Assembly (NCBI GenBank): GCA_030428565.1
Contig: JAUIDR010000022.1
Coordinates: forward strand, 1-49,751
Origin: Alphaproteobacteria bacterium
GTDB taxonomy: Bacteria > Pseudomonadota > Alphaproteobacteria > UBA7985 > JAUIBT01
Length of the DNA: 49,751 bases
Reading direction: 5' to 3'
Shown here in pieces: positions 7,175-15,753 of the stretch. A program made the position numbers and the translations under genes. The first letter of the stretch is position 1, and each line of letters opens with the position of its first letter. Under the pieces are notes generated by a model. The model did no database searches, was not told where the DNA came from, and saw only the letters and a program-made list of their open reading frames with translations.

Positions 7175-8386
7175 CTAGGCGGGGATCGCCGTGGCCGCGG
7201 CTTGGCGTGACCAAAAGTGCTTGTAGTTCAACGCGAAGACCAGTGCGATGGTGACAAGCTGTACGGCAATCGCAAACCAAGTCAGGCCCCAATAGACCGC
7301 GCCAAACTTGGCGATGATACCCGCAGCCACCAAGCCTTTGTTGATCCAAAATTGCAGCATAATGGAAAAGGCGACGCCAGGACAGACGAGCGTATAGGAG
7401 CCTGCCGAAGCCTGAGGCCCGAACACGAAGTCACGCAGATAGTGGTTGCGGATCAAGGTGGTGATTCCGAACATTAAGATGGCGACCTGCAGTACGAGCG
7501 CCCCTGTCAGCATTTGAAAGGTGCCAGCTGCGCTGGTGTGTGCGTCCGCGAAGACGTGCAAGCCGTGTTGCTGGCGCATCCAGGTGATGGCCATGACGGT
7601 AATAACGGGCACCAAAATCATCAAGGTCGGCGCGGCTTGGCGATTGAGGCCCTGGTCCAGCATGGAATGGAAGCCCAATACCAGCTTGAATGAAATCAGC
7701 ACGACCGCCGTCAAAAGGAAGAAGCTCGACAGGACGTAGGAGGTCATGGCAGTGGCTTTTAGGCTGCTCATGGCCGCAGGAGCGGCCAAGCCGACGCCGA
7801 CCATGGCAAGAGAGAAAGCGGGCAATAGTTGGGCTAGGCTGTTGTTCTCGCTGATTTTAAAGCCACCGTTTACCAAGACGCGTGACCAAAATCGGCCGAT
7901 GCGGCGCAGCGCCCAAAAACCAATGGCCAAAAAAGCGAGCATGGCTAGCGGGAATAGATACTCGACCAAGGACCACAAGCCCGGCACGAACAAGAGGCCA
8001 ACAATGAAGCCAACATTGACCGCCATGGCCGTCGCCAAAGGCGCGGCGACGAGTTGCGTCTCATTGTTGGAATTGATCAGGCTGGCGAAGGCCTGCGTCT
8101 TTGAGAAGGCCGTCAGTTGGCGCAGATTCCAAATCAGGAAATACAAGCTGAGAAGGGCAAAGACCGCCACGCCAGCGTAGCCCAAAATGATCCAGCTCTG
8201 CGTGGTTGAACTGGCGTTGGCGAAGACTTTGGCCACGTCCTCAAAAACGGGCACGACGCGACCGGGATGGGGGATCCAGAACAGGAACCACATGAAGAAG
8301 GTCACCACCAGGCCGCCGGCGCCCAAGGAGGTGAGAAAATAAAGAGGAGAGTAGCGCGACGGTGCTTGGCTCTGCATTTGGGACAT
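7175..8386 (-). CDS. Multi-spanning inner-membrane protein, TsoY-like
   Basis: A 403-residue hydrophobic protein with about ten predicted transmembrane segments. The N-terminal stretch RYSPLYFLTSLGAGGLVVTF and a following PHPG...VPVFEDV segment recall, from memory, the membrane family named TsoY (seleno)protein, whose members exist in Sec and Cys forms. If so, this is a Cys form, and C348 or so in YTLVCPGVAF is a candidate key residue. That link is inference. The frame stays open to 8662, but the ATG at 8386 sits behind an AGAAAG Shine-Dalgarno-like run and begins just before the conserved region. A strong terminator follows and an ATTC-N8-GAAT site precedes it, so it is probably a single regulated transcript. 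No biochemical role can be assigned from sequence. Confidence 0.6.
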   Translation of the reverse strand: MSQMQSQAPSRYSPLYFLTSLGAGGLVVTFFMWFLFWIPHPGRVVPVFEDVAKVFANASSTTQSWIILGYAGVAVFALLSLYFLIWNLRQLTAFSKTQAFASLINSNNETQLVAAPLATAMAVNVGFIVGLLFVPGLWSLVEYLFPLAMLAFLAIGFWALRRIGRFWSRVLVNGGFKISENNSLAQLLPAFSLAMVGVGLAAPAAMSSLKATAMTSYVLSSFFLLTAVVLISFKLVLGFHSMLDQGLNRQAAPTLMILVPVITVMAITWMRQQHGLHVFADAHTSAAGTFQMLTGALVLQVAILMFGITTLIRNHYLRDFVFGPQASAGSYTLVCPGVAFSIMLQFWINKGLVAAGIIAKFGAVYWGLTWFAIAVQLVTIALVFALNYKHFWSRQAAATAIPA

Positions 8387-8399
8387 GGTTATTCTTTCT

Positions 8400-8415
8400 A
8401 TTCGAATATGTGAAT
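8400..8415 (-). promoter_or_regulatory. Putative ArsR-family (SqrR/BigR-like) operator
   Basis: An ATTC-N8-GAAT dyad (ATTC at 8400-8403, GAAT at 8412-8415) lies 14 bp before the ATG at 8386. A perfect 10-bp palindrome, TATTCGAATA at 8399-8408, overlaps it. The dyad matches the consensus recalled for the sulphide/persulphide-responsive repressors SqrR/BigR/YgaV. Its position overlaps where a promoter or 5' leader would be, which suits repression. No such regulator gene is in the window. Confidence 0.4.
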
Positions 8416-8544
8416 ATACAAGAGATTTAACCCAGGCGCGCGAGGCATCAATAGCGTAGAAATCCGCAAGCAAATCACCGGTCTTAGGCGCTGGGGTGGC
8501 GCGGCCCTGGCCCAGCGGAACGCGCAGCGGTCGTGTCTTGGGGG

Positions 8545-8574
8545 GATCTGGCTTGATCTGGCTTGATCTGGCTT
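8545..8574. repeat. Three perfect 10-bp tandem repeats
   Basis: The unit gatctggctt occurs three times head to tail in the 425-bp gap between two divergent genes (8387-8811). Apart from the operator-like site, this repeat and the next one, I see no gene or RNA in that gap. Frames across it are open by chance on the minus strand. Confidence 0.9.
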
Positions 8575-8647
8575 GGCTGGGCCCCATCGGAAAGGCACGC
8601 GCTTGCGCGGCAACCAGGCCCTTAGCCAGCGTCCAAAAACAGCGTCT

Positions 8648-8673
8648 ATAACCAGGGACCATAACCAGGGACG
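8648..8673. repeat. Two 13-bp tandem repeats
   Basis: The unit ataaccagggacc is followed immediately by ataaccagggacg, a duplication with one mismatch. It lies in the same divergent gap, about 140 bp upstream of the start at 8812. Confidence 0.9.
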
Positions 8674-8811
8674 ATCACCGGCCAGCGCTTGCCGGGACCA
8701 ACCGCGAGCCGCCTGCATCATCATGGGCGATTGTCTTTCGCGGCTTCGGGTTTTACTACTAGAGGCCCCTGACCCACCGCTTGCATTCGCCGCCACGCAA
8801 GGAGCCCCGCC

Positions 8812-10842
8812 ATGGTCGAGCTGCCCCCGTCGAGCGCAGCCTTTTTCGTCGATCCGCAAGGCCGGTTTTCCGTCGACGGGCAGCCGCTTGGCGAGATGGT
8901 GAGCGCGAACGTTGACAGGTTCCAACGCCTCATTCGTCGCCATCAAATCCGCGTGCCACAGCGCTTGTCCCATCGCCGCCAGACCGGCCAGCTGTTGGTC
9001 GAGATGGGCCAGGGTGCCTACGCGGTGGCACGCATGCCCGACCGTGACGAAAGCGCCCTCAGCTCAAATCAATACGGGCGCTTGCTGGTCATTTTTTCGC
9101 GCGATCCGGCCGATCTGGACCCGGTGCATCTGCAAGCCAGCGCCTTTGAGCGGCTGTTTGCCGATGCGCATGTTGCGGGCCAGTCCGTCTTGCGCGAAAC
9201 GCTCAACCTGTGTCAGGTCAACGCGCGCGCTGCTAACCAAATCGAGGTGGTGGCCAACTTTGAAACGCCCAACGGCGAAGAAAACTTGCTGAGCCTAGAT
9301 GAGCTGCTGTCGGCGGTCTACGCGCATCACAAGACTTATTTGGACCGAAACCTAGACTTCCATTATCTCTATCGAACCGGGGTGCAAATCTTCGAAAACG
9401 ACGCGGTGCGCTTTGCGGTGCGCGCGCGACCACAGCTGTTTGATAGCGGCGCGGCTCAGACCTATGACATTCGTATAATTCTGGGCGATGGCTATGGTTC
9501 CAAGCTGCCCGATATCGACCATGATAAGAACATCGGCGCTCTGATCGCCCACATAGCAGAACGCGCGCTGTCGGGGGTCGAAGATCGCGATCACGTCATA
9601 CGCCCGCTGTTCAAGTGCTATTCTGAGGCCATGCGCTTTGGCCTGGCGCCAAGTGACATTAGCGTGTTGAGCAATCGGCCCGACCTGGTCCAGACCGTCG
9701 AAGACCTACACGTTCGCCGCCGCGGTGTGGGTGAGCGGATCTTGCAGATTATCCGTTACCCCCTGGTGCGCTTTTTCTCGAAAGTCTTGGCGCAAATGTC
9801 CAGTAAGGACCAGCAAAAGACGGGCATCATCCAGCTCTGCGTGCCGGTGCTTAGCGCGTTGAGTATTGCCACGCTGCAACTGCTGTTGCGCGGCATGCTG
9901 GCGGCGATCATAGCGGTCATTGTGAGCGTCTTTAATAACGTCTTTCGACTGTTCCGCCACACCACCAAGCGGGTCGTTATGCGCAGTGAAAATATCGACC
10001 TACTGAACCAGCCCGGCCGCTTCATCCACCCCTTGATGACTGAAAATTTCGACCAAAGCACACAAGGCCCGATCAATCCTGCGATCTTGCAAAATCTGGT
10101 CTACATCGATGCGCGTAACCCCGAAGAGGAGATCAGTTCAGAGGTGCATCCGTCTGAGCTGGCGCCCTCGGGTCCGCTGAGCGGGGCATCGGATGTGCTG
10201 GACCCGGCCTCGGCCTGCCATGGCGCGATTTATTCGCTGCTGCGATTTCAGGACGCGGCGGGCGTGTTGTCGCCAAACGAGATTTTGCACATCGAACAGC
10301 CCGCGCCACGATTTGGCTTTGATACCTTTCACATCTTTCATGATCTGCCTGAGCGTCCTCAGTGCCGCCGGGTCGCCTATTTGCGCGCACGCCCGGATTT
10401 GGCAAACGCCAGCGCGACGCCGATGGAAAAGGCCGTGCGCCGCATGTTTGAGTCCTTTGGCGAGGCAACCCGCCAAACCCTGTATCTTCGCATCAGTGAG
10501 GTGGAGGCCAGCGGCGTCTCGGTTGAAGCCTTGACGGCTGAGGCCTTTCTTCGCGATCTCGCCAAAGATGCCAGCGCGCCAACAGCCCGGGTCGATCGCC
10601 CCCAGATACGCGAACAAATGGCCGTTCTGGAGCGGTGGATCGAAGCGCAAGAGCAGATCAGGGATCTGGAGGCCGTTGAGCGCGGGCTCTGGGCGCGCTG
10701 TTGCCGCCGCTTGGGGCTGTTTAGAAGGCGGGCTTGGCGGCGCGCGACGCTGCGCCGAGAGACCCGAAAGAAACTGGCCGCCATTCAGAGCCGCGATTTG
10801 TGGTCTAATGAAACTACGGTCGCGCCGCCGCCCGAAAGCTAG
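8812..10842 (+). CDS. Unrecognised 676-residue protein with a central hydrophobic hairpin
   Basis: I do not recognise this family. The start ATG has a good ribosome-binding site (AAGGAGCCCCGCC). The first 330 residues are soluble-looking mixed alpha/beta sequence. Residues about 337-381 form one long hydrophobic tract, interrupted by an arginine, long enough for two membrane passes. The second half is soluble again, with a Pro/Ser/Glu-rich linker near 435-465. The C-terminal region about 595-665 is helical and very Arg-rich (WRRATLRRETRKK), suggesting a basic amphipathic tail. There is no signal peptide. Codon choice resembles that of its neighbours, so no foreign origin is evident. It is a lone gene, divergent from the membrane-protein gene at 8386 and convergent with the SDR gene. 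The sequence supports a membrane-anchored protein with soluble domains on one side; function unknown. Confidence 0.75.
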   Translation: MVELPPSSAAFFVDPQGRFSVDGQPLGEMVSANVDRFQRLIRRHQIRVPQRLSHRRQTGQLLVEMGQGAYAVARMPDRDESALSSNQYGRLLVIFSRDPADLDPVHLQASAFERLFADAHVAGQSVLRETLNLCQVNARAANQIEVVANFETPNGEENLLSLDELLSAVYAHHKTYLDRNLDFHYLYRTGVQIFENDAVRFAVRARPQLFDSGAAQTYDIRIILGDGYGSKLPDIDHDKNIGALIAHIAERALSGVEDRDHVIRPLFKCYSEAMRFGLAPSDISVLSNRPDLVQTVEDLHVRRRGVGERILQIIRYPLVRFFSKVLAQMSSKDQQKTGIIQLCVPVLSALSIATLQLLLRGMLAAIIAVIVSVFNNVFRLFRHTTKRVVMRSENIDLLNQPGRFIHPLMTENFDQSTQGPINPAILQNLVYIDARNPEEEISSEVHPSELAPSGPLSGASDVLDPASACHGAIYSLLRFQDAAGVLSPNEILHIEQPAPRFGFDTFHIFHDLPERPQCRRVAYLRARPDLANASATPMEKAVRRMFESFGEATRQTLYLRISEVEASGVSVEALTAEAFLRDLAKDASAPTARVDRPQIREQMAVLERWIEAQEQIRDLEAVERGLWARCCRRLGLFRRRAWRRATLRRETRKKLAAIQSRDLWSNETTVAPPPES

Positions 10843-11021
10843 GCCTGACAGCTGGGCCCGAAAGCTGGACCAAAGCGCGCCTTTCGTCTCATAGCCTGTT
10901 GCGCTGAATTGCATTCACCAGCGCCTCGAACCCTGGAATCGTGTCGGCCTTACCGCTCTGGCCACCTGATTTTTACCGCCAATCCAACGTCAGAATCGAG
11001 GGTGATTACTTGGGGTCTGCT

Positions 11022-11783
11022 CTAGATCGAGCCGCCTTCGACCATGAAGTTATTGGCGCTGCACATGCCCGCATCATCAGACGCCAAAAATACCACCATG
11101 CGTGCCACATAGACGGGCTCGATGGGGTCGGGCAGGCACTGGCGATCGACCTGCTTGGCCAGAGCCTCAGGTGTGACCCACAGCTCTTTTTGCCGCTCGG
11201 TCATGATCCAGCCCGGCACGACGGTGTTGACGCGGATGCGGTGCTTGCCCAGATCGCGCGCCATGCTGCGCGTCAAGCCGTGGACCGCCGCTTTGGCGGT
11301 TGTGTAGGCCGGAAATCCGCCGCCGGCTTCCCACCAAGAATTGGAGCCCATGTTGATGATGGCGCCGCCCCCGGCCGCGATCATTCCCGGTGCCACGGTT
11401 TGGATGGCAAAGAACATGTGGCGTAGGTTGGTGGCTTGGCGCTCGTCCCAGTATTCCGGGGTGACATCGCGCCAATCGTGGCGATCATCGCGCGCGGCGT
11501 TGTTGACCAGCACCTGCGCGGGGCCGATTTTTTCGGCGAGCTGCGCGAAGGCGCGGCGCAAGCTGTCGATATCGCGCAGATCGCAGGCCGCAAAGGCGTG
11601 CGGGCCGCCTTCAAGACTAGCACAAAGTGCTTCGCCGCCCTGTTGGTCGATATCGACAAAACCCACCTTTGCACCTTGAGCGGCAAAAGCTTTGACGATC
11701 TCAGCACCGATGCCAGATGCGCCGCCGCTGACAAAGACGCTCCGTCCTGACAAGCTGGGGTAGGTGGCAAAGTTGGGGCTCAT
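11022..11783 (-). CDS. SDR-family sugar 1-dehydrogenase, D-xylose dehydrogenase-like
   Basis: A 253-residue classical short-chain dehydrogenase. The cofactor motif SGGASGIG is at 19-26, with an acidic VDID end to the second strand favouring NAD+. NNAA follows, then catalytic S147, Y160 and K164 (YTTAK). Features such as YPSL...G, NDDRH/RDDRHDW-like, YWDER, NLRHM and FLASDDA closely match the Caulobacter D-xylose 1-dehydrogenase family as I remember it, in which the enzyme oxidises an aldose to its lactone. An AGGAGA ribosome-binding site precedes the ATG. It lies downstream of an acyl-CoA synthetase gene on the same strand. A monosaccharide importer about 2.4 kb away (14213 on) is a plausible supplier of substrate. 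Xylose, arabinose, galactose and fucose cannot be told apart here. Confidence 0.8.
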   Translation of the reverse strand: MSPNFATYPSLSGRSVFVSGGASGIGAEIVKAFAAQGAKVGFVDIDQQGGEALCASLEGGPHAFAACDLRDIDSLRRAFAQLAEKIGPAQVLVNNAARDDRHDWRDVTPEYWDERQATNLRHMFFAIQTVAPGMIAAGGGAIINMGSNSWWEAGGGFPAYTTAKAAVHGLTRSMARDLGKHRIRVNTVVPGWIMTERQKELWVTPEALAKQVDRQCLPDPIEPVYVARMVVFLASDDAGMCSANNFMVEGGSI

Positions 11784-11948
11784 AGCAGGGTCTCCTGAGG
11801 GCGCGCGGGCCTTTGGGCATCATGGCTCGCGACATTGGGCCTTCATTTAGGTCGCCCCCCAAGGTGGGCCAAAGCGCGTTTTGGTCGCGCCCTGGCTCCG
11901 CATTGCTGCTCAAAGGGAGGCGGTCCCTCTCAGATGCCCACACTGATA

Positions 11949-11974
11949 CCCAGTCGTGGTGCCCAGTCGTGGTT
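11949..11974. repeat. Two 13-bp tandem repeats
   Basis: cccagtcgtggtg is followed by cccagtcgtggtt, one mismatch at the end. It lies in the 235-bp gap between the SDR and acyl-CoA synthetase genes. A second small duplication (ctcagccctc / ctcagccctt, 12008-12027) covers the synthetase stop codon at 12019-12021. I see nothing else in the gap. Confidence 0.85.
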
Positions 11975-12018
11975 TTCTTGGCTTGGCATCTGTTTTTGGC
12001 TGGCGCGCTCAGCCCTCC

Positions 12019-13674
12019 TCAGCCCTTCTCTGCTAAGGCTTTGGCCTGCTCGCGCAGGGCGAACTTCTGGATCTTGCCCGTCGAGGTTCGGGGGATGTCG
12101 GTGAAGACAAAGCGGCCCGGTATCTTGAAGCCCGCAAGCTTGCCCCGGCACCAGTCGCGAAGCGTCTCACCGGCCGCCTCTTGCCCTGCTTCCAGCTCGA
12201 TGAAAGCGCAAGGCGTTTCGCCCCACTTTTCGTGCGGCATGGCCACGACAGCGACCACCGCGACCGCGGGGTGGCGGTAGAGCAGATCTTCAACTTCGAT
12301 GGACGAGATATTCTCGCCGCCCGAAATGATGATGTCTTTGGAGCGGTCTTTGAGCTGGATGTAGCCGTCGGCGTGGATGACCCCCAGATCGCCCGAGTGG
12401 AACCAGCCTCCTGCAAAGGCCTCTTGGGTCGCCTCTGGATTGCGGAAATAGCCCTTCATGACGACGTTGCCGCGGAACATGACCTCGCCCAGCGTCTCAC
12501 CATCGCGGGGCACCGGCTGCATGGTTTGCGGGTCCATGACATCCAAGGCTTCCAGCGGCAGATAGCGCACGCCCTGGCGCGACTTGAGCGCGGCTTGCTG
12601 GTCGGGCGGCAGTGCAGACCAGCTTTCATGCCAGTCATTGACCACCGCGGGCCCATAGGTCTCGGTCAGGCCGTACAGGTGGGTGACTTCAAAACCGGCT
12701 TCTTTCATGTTGGCCAGCAAAGAAGCCGGCGGCGGTGCCGCAGCGGTGAAGAAGTTGACGGTCTGTGCCAGCGCGCGCTTTTCGGCTTCGGGCGCATTGA
12801 TCAACAGCGACATGACGATCGGGGCGCCGCACAGATGGGTCACACCTTCGTCAGCGAGCGCGTTCCAAATGGGCTCGGCGCGGACCTGGCGCAGACAGAC
12901 GTGGGTGCCCATGATGGCTGACATGGTCCAAGGAAAGCACCAGCCGTTGCAGTGGAACATGGGCAGGGTCCAAAGGTAAATGGCGTGCTTTTGCATGGAG
13001 GCCGTCAGCGCGTTGCCTTGCGCCAACAGGTAGGCGCCGCGGTGGTGATAGACCACGCCTTTGGGGTTGCCGGTGGTGCCCGAGGTATAGTTGATTGAGA
13101 TGGCGTCCCATTCATCCAACGGCATCAGCCATTCAAAGTCAGGAGCACCAGCGCTCAGCATGGCTTCATAGTCCAGCGCGTCTGGCGCCTTATCTCTTGG
13201 CCCGTTATCTTTTGGGCCGTCAAATTCGGGGTCATCGTATTGGATCAACAGCGGCTTGGCGGTGGCCAGTGCCAGCGCCTCTTGCATCAGGGGCATGAAC
13301 TCGCGATCAACGATCACCACTTTCGAATAGGCGTGATCGAGCTGAAAGGCGACAATAGCGGGCTCAAGGCGGGTGTTGATGCTGTGCAGCACGCCCCCGC
13401 ACATGGGCACGCCGTAGTGGCACTCCAACATAGCTGGGGTGTTGGCCAGCATGACCGAGACCGTGGTATTGCGCGTGACACCGTGGCTGGCCAGGGCCGA
13501 GGCCAGCTGGCGCGAACGGCTGTAAAAATCAGCGTAGGAGCGGCGCAAATTGCCGTGAACAATGGCGGTATGATCTGGAAAAACGCTGGCGGCGCGCTCC
13601 AAGAAGGTCAAGGGCGTGAGCGGCTGATAGTTGGCCGGGTTGCGGTCAAGACCGGTTTGGTAAGCGGTTTCCAT
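12019..13674 (-). CDS. Acyl-CoA synthetase (AMP-forming, ANL superfamily)
   Basis: A 551-residue AMP-dependent ligase that activates a carboxylic acid to its acyl-AMP and then its CoA thioester. The motifs run in order: P-loop YTSGTTGNPKG (about 195-205), YGLTETYG (A5), GWFHSGD (A7), DRSKDIIISGGENI (hinge, A8) and the catalytic-lysine motif PRTSTGKIQK near residue 535. Length and N-terminus (LTPLTFLERAASVFPDHTA) fit the medium/short-chain group that includes DmdB-type methylmercaptopropionate-CoA ligases and plant-type AAE enzymes. Substrate cannot be fixed. No beta-oxidation gene adjoins it. A 15-bp imperfect duplication at 13190-13219 gives a small Asp/Gly/Pro/Lys repeat in a surface region. 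It is divergent from the sugar importer across a 538-bp gap. Confidence 0.88.
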   Translation of the reverse strand: METAYQTGLDRNPANYQPLTPLTFLERAASVFPDHTAIVHGNLRRSYADFYSRSRQLASALASHGVTRNTTVSVMLANTPAMLECHYGVPMCGGVLHSINTRLEPAIVAFQLDHAYSKVVIVDREFMPLMQEALALATAKPLLIQYDDPEFDGPKDNGPRDKAPDALDYEAMLSAGAPDFEWLMPLDEWDAISINYTSGTTGNPKGVVYHHRGAYLLAQGNALTASMQKHAIYLWTLPMFHCNGWCFPWTMSAIMGTHVCLRQVRAEPIWNALADEGVTHLCGAPIVMSLLINAPEAEKRALAQTVNFFTAAAPPPASLLANMKEAGFEVTHLYGLTETYGPAVVNDWHESWSALPPDQQAALKSRQGVRYLPLEALDVMDPQTMQPVPRDGETLGEVMFRGNVVMKGYFRNPEATQEAFAGGWFHSGDLGVIHADGYIQLKDRSKDIIISGGENISSIEVEDLLYRHPAVAVVAVVAMPHEKWGETPCAFIELEAGQEAAGETLRDWCRGKLAGFKIPGRFVFTDIPRTSTGKIQKFALREQAKALAEKG

Positions 13675-13958
13675 AGAGCTGTCGTTCGATCATGTTTTGG
13701 GAAGGGGCGCGCAGGCAAATACCTGTCTCACCAGAATGCTGGCGAGTTTAGCCAAGTCCAGCCTTGGCGAACAAGCGTCATAAAGGCCTGGCTCGTCGGC
13801 TTTGCGACTTTGCAGCGGTTTTTCGCCTCTTCTGTGCGTCCTACGCGGGCCCGCCCGTCGCCGATTTTGGGCCAGTCAGCCGGCCATTCGGTGGGCGCGG
13901 GGCCCCTTGGAATTGGATGCTAAGGCGGACGGTTGTGCCGTTGGCTGACAGTTGTTTC

Positions 13959-13986
13959 AAATAAGTATCCATCTAGATACTTATTT
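13959..13986. promoter_or_regulatory. Perfect 11-bp inverted repeat in divergent promoter region
   Basis: AAATAAGTATC (13959-13969) and GATACTTATTT (13976-13986) form a perfect palindrome with a 6-nt spacer, in an AT-rich island of an otherwise GC-rich region. It is 285 bp upstream of the acyl-CoA synthetase start and 227 bp upstream of the sugar-binding-protein start. Symmetry and size fit a dimeric repressor (TetR/GntR-like) operator; a terminator is less likely at this place. The rest of the 538-bp gap (13675-14212) holds no gene I can support. Confidence 0.5.
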
Positions 13987-14212
13987 TCTGGCACGTTGAA
14001 GCGAATCCTGCTAGCCTGCTTTTTGTTGATATTTCAAGCGCTCCCCTGCGGTAACGATAGGGGTCTAAGCGCGCTGGGCATTTACCAAATGATCAATTTC
14101 GATTTGACAAATGCGCAGCAAGGAGTACCAACGTCGAGTGTTCATTTTCGCACATCTTGCATTCGCAAATGAAAAGAAAGTGAATTTTTGATCGTTTCAT
14201 TGGGAGGAAAAT

Positions 14213-15457
14213 ATGAAACGCGCTTTTGGATTAATGGCAACCTCTGCCCTGGTGGCTATGAGCTTTGCGGCCAATGTACAGGCCCAGAACGTTGAAGTTC
14301 TACACTGGTGGACATCGGGCGGCGAAGCGGCTGCTCTGAATGTTCTCAAGCAGGATTTGGAATCAAAAGGCATTTCTTGGCAGGACATGCCCGTCGCCGG
14401 TGGCGGTGGTGAAGCCGCTATGACCGTTCTGCGTGCGCGGGTAACTGCGGGCAACGCCCCGACCGCTGTGCAGATGTTGGGCTTTGATATTCAAGATTGG
14501 GCGAACGAAGGTGCGCTGGGCAATCTGAACGACGTCGCTGCTGCTGAAGGCTGGGACGACGTTGTTCCGGGCGCTCTGCAGAACTTCTCTAAGAACGGTG
14601 GCAACTGGGTTGCAGCGCCTGTCAACGTCCACTCGACCAACTGGGTCTGGATCAACAAGGCCGCTCTGGATGCCGCTGGCGGCAAGGCTCCCACAACTTG
14701 GGACGAGCTGGTTGCCGTGATGGACGCCATGAAGGCCAACGGTATCACGCCGCTGGGACATGGTGGTCAGGCTTGGCAGGAAGCCACGATCTTTGATGCG
14801 GTTGTGCTGAGCATGGGCAACGACTTCTACCAGGCCTCTATGATCGACCTGGACCCTGATGCCCTGGGCGGCGATACCATGGTTGAAGTCTTCGACCGCA
14901 TGGCCAAACTGCGCTCTTATGTGGATGACAACTTCTCTGGCCGTGACTGGAACCTGGCGTCTGCCATGGTGATCAACGGCGAAGCTGGCATGCAGATGAT
15001 GGGTGACTGGGCCAAGGGTGAATTCCTGAAGGCTGGCCAAGTGGCCGAAGAAGACTTCGTTTGTATCCGCTTCCCCGGTACGCAAGGTTCTGTGACCTTC
15101 AACTCGGACCAATTCGCTATGTTTGACGTTGGCATGGACAACGACTCGCAAAAGCAAATGGCTTCGTCTGTCATGAACCCGACCTTCCAGTCGGCGTTCA
15201 ACGTGGTCAAAGGCTCTGTGCCCGCGCGTACCGACGTTCCGAACGATGACTTCGGCTACTGCGGTAAGAAGGGTATGGCAGACTTGGCTGAAGCCAACGC
15301 CAACGGCAGCCTGTTCGGCTCTATGGCGCACGGCCACGCGGCTCCGGCCTCGGTCAAGAACGCGGTTTATGACGTTGTGACCGCCCACTTCAACGGCGAA
15401 ATGTCGTCTGAAGAAGCCGCTGAAGAGCTGGCTGCCGCTGTCGCAGACGCAATGTAG
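14213..15457 (+). CDS. Periplasmic monosaccharide-binding protein of ABC importer (GtsA-like)
   Basis: A 414-residue extracytoplasmic solute-binding protein of family 1. The signal peptide ends near residues 24-25 (VQAQ), giving a soluble periplasmic product. The mature N-terminus [16 protein letters not shown] is the usual first strand and helix of glucose/mannose-type binding proteins. The GGGGEAAM stretch and the WVWINKAAL and TTWDEL segments are also typical. GGGAGGAAAAT is a strong ribosome-binding site. Codon choice is more biased than in neighbouring genes (many gct, aac, ggt, gaa), as expected for an abundant protein. The permease and ATPase genes follow, after a 296-bp gap holding a stem-loop. 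Ligand probably glucose, mannose or another aldose. Confidence 0.88.
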   Translation: MKRAFGLMATSALVAMSFAANVQAQNVEVLHWWTSGGEAAALNVLKQDLESKGISWQDMPVAGGGGEAAMTVLRARVTAGNAPTAVQMLGFDIQDWANEGALGNLNDVAAAEGWDDVVPGALQNFSKNGGNWVAAPVNVHSTNWVWINKAALDAAGGKAPTTWDELVAVMDAMKANGITPLGHGGQAWQEATIFDAVVLSMGNDFYQASMIDLDPDALGGDTMVEVFDRMAKLRSYVDDNFSGRDWNLASAMVINGEAGMQMMGDWAKGEFLKAGQVAEEDFVCIRFPGTQGSVTFNSDQFAMFDVGMDNDSQKQMASSVMNPTFQSAFNVVKGSVPARTDVPNDDFGYCGKKGMADLAEANANGSLFGSMAHGHAAPASVKNAVYDVVTAHFNGEMSSEEAAEELAAAVADAM

Positions 15458-15484
15458 GGGCTTTCCCTAAGGGCTGCGGGTCGG

Positions 15485-15530
15485 CCAAGGCGCAAAGGGC
15501 AGAGCACCGCCATTGTGTGTTCTGCCTTGG
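15485..15530 (+). promoter_or_regulatory. Intercistronic stem-loop after the binding-protein gene
   Basis: GGCAGAGCAC (15498-15507) pairs with GTGTTCTGCC (15517-15526) with one G-U pair. CCAAGG at 15485-15490 can alternatively pair with CCTTGG at 15525-15530. There is no T-run, so it is unlikely to stop transcription fully. Such stems after binding-protein genes commonly protect the upstream mRNA and lower expression of the membrane components. The remainder of 15458-15753 shows no gene. Confidence 0.5.
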
Positions 15531-15753
15531 TCGCTGACGCAAACCACAGCCCATATCGGCATGCAAAACTCGAGTGCTGGTCGCGGCTCAGCCCGTTTCC
15601 AGGCTCGGGTCTTGCTATATGTTCGATCGGCGACCGGCAACGGCCCCCATATAGCCAGGCTTGCCCCTGCCGATTGGTTCCTTAGAATGCTGATAGATCC
15701 GCGCGCTTGCGCTGGTCCTCTTGCCACCGTACCCATCCGGAGGGTTCGCGCCC

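Noticed and set aside
7175-8386. Selenocysteine codon in the TsoY-like gene
   Set aside because: No in-frame TGA occurs; the candidate position holds a cysteine codon, so this would be at most the Cys form.
8387-8662. N-terminal extension of the TsoY-like gene
   Set aside because: The added 92 residues are low-complexity, cross the tandem repeat and the operator-like site, and have no ribosome-binding site; the ATG at 8386 precedes the conserved region.
8545-8673. Possible CRISPR array or minisatellite
   Set aside because: Units are 10-13 bp without spacers and only two or three copies; no cas genes nearby.
10843-11021. Possible terminator between convergent genes
   Set aside because: No stem with a T-run on either strand; only a spaced 10-bp direct repeat around the stop of the upstream gene.
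14104-14133. sigma70-like promoter starting at TTGACA before the sugar-binding protein gene
   Set aside because: TTGACA is present at 14104-14109 but no acceptable -10 hexamer lies 16-18 bp downstream.
14363-15388. 341-residue minus-strand frame opposite the sugar-binding protein
   Set aside because: Histidine/valine-rich antisense artefact of strongly biased codons; the plus-strand gene has a clear signal peptide and strong ribosome-binding site.
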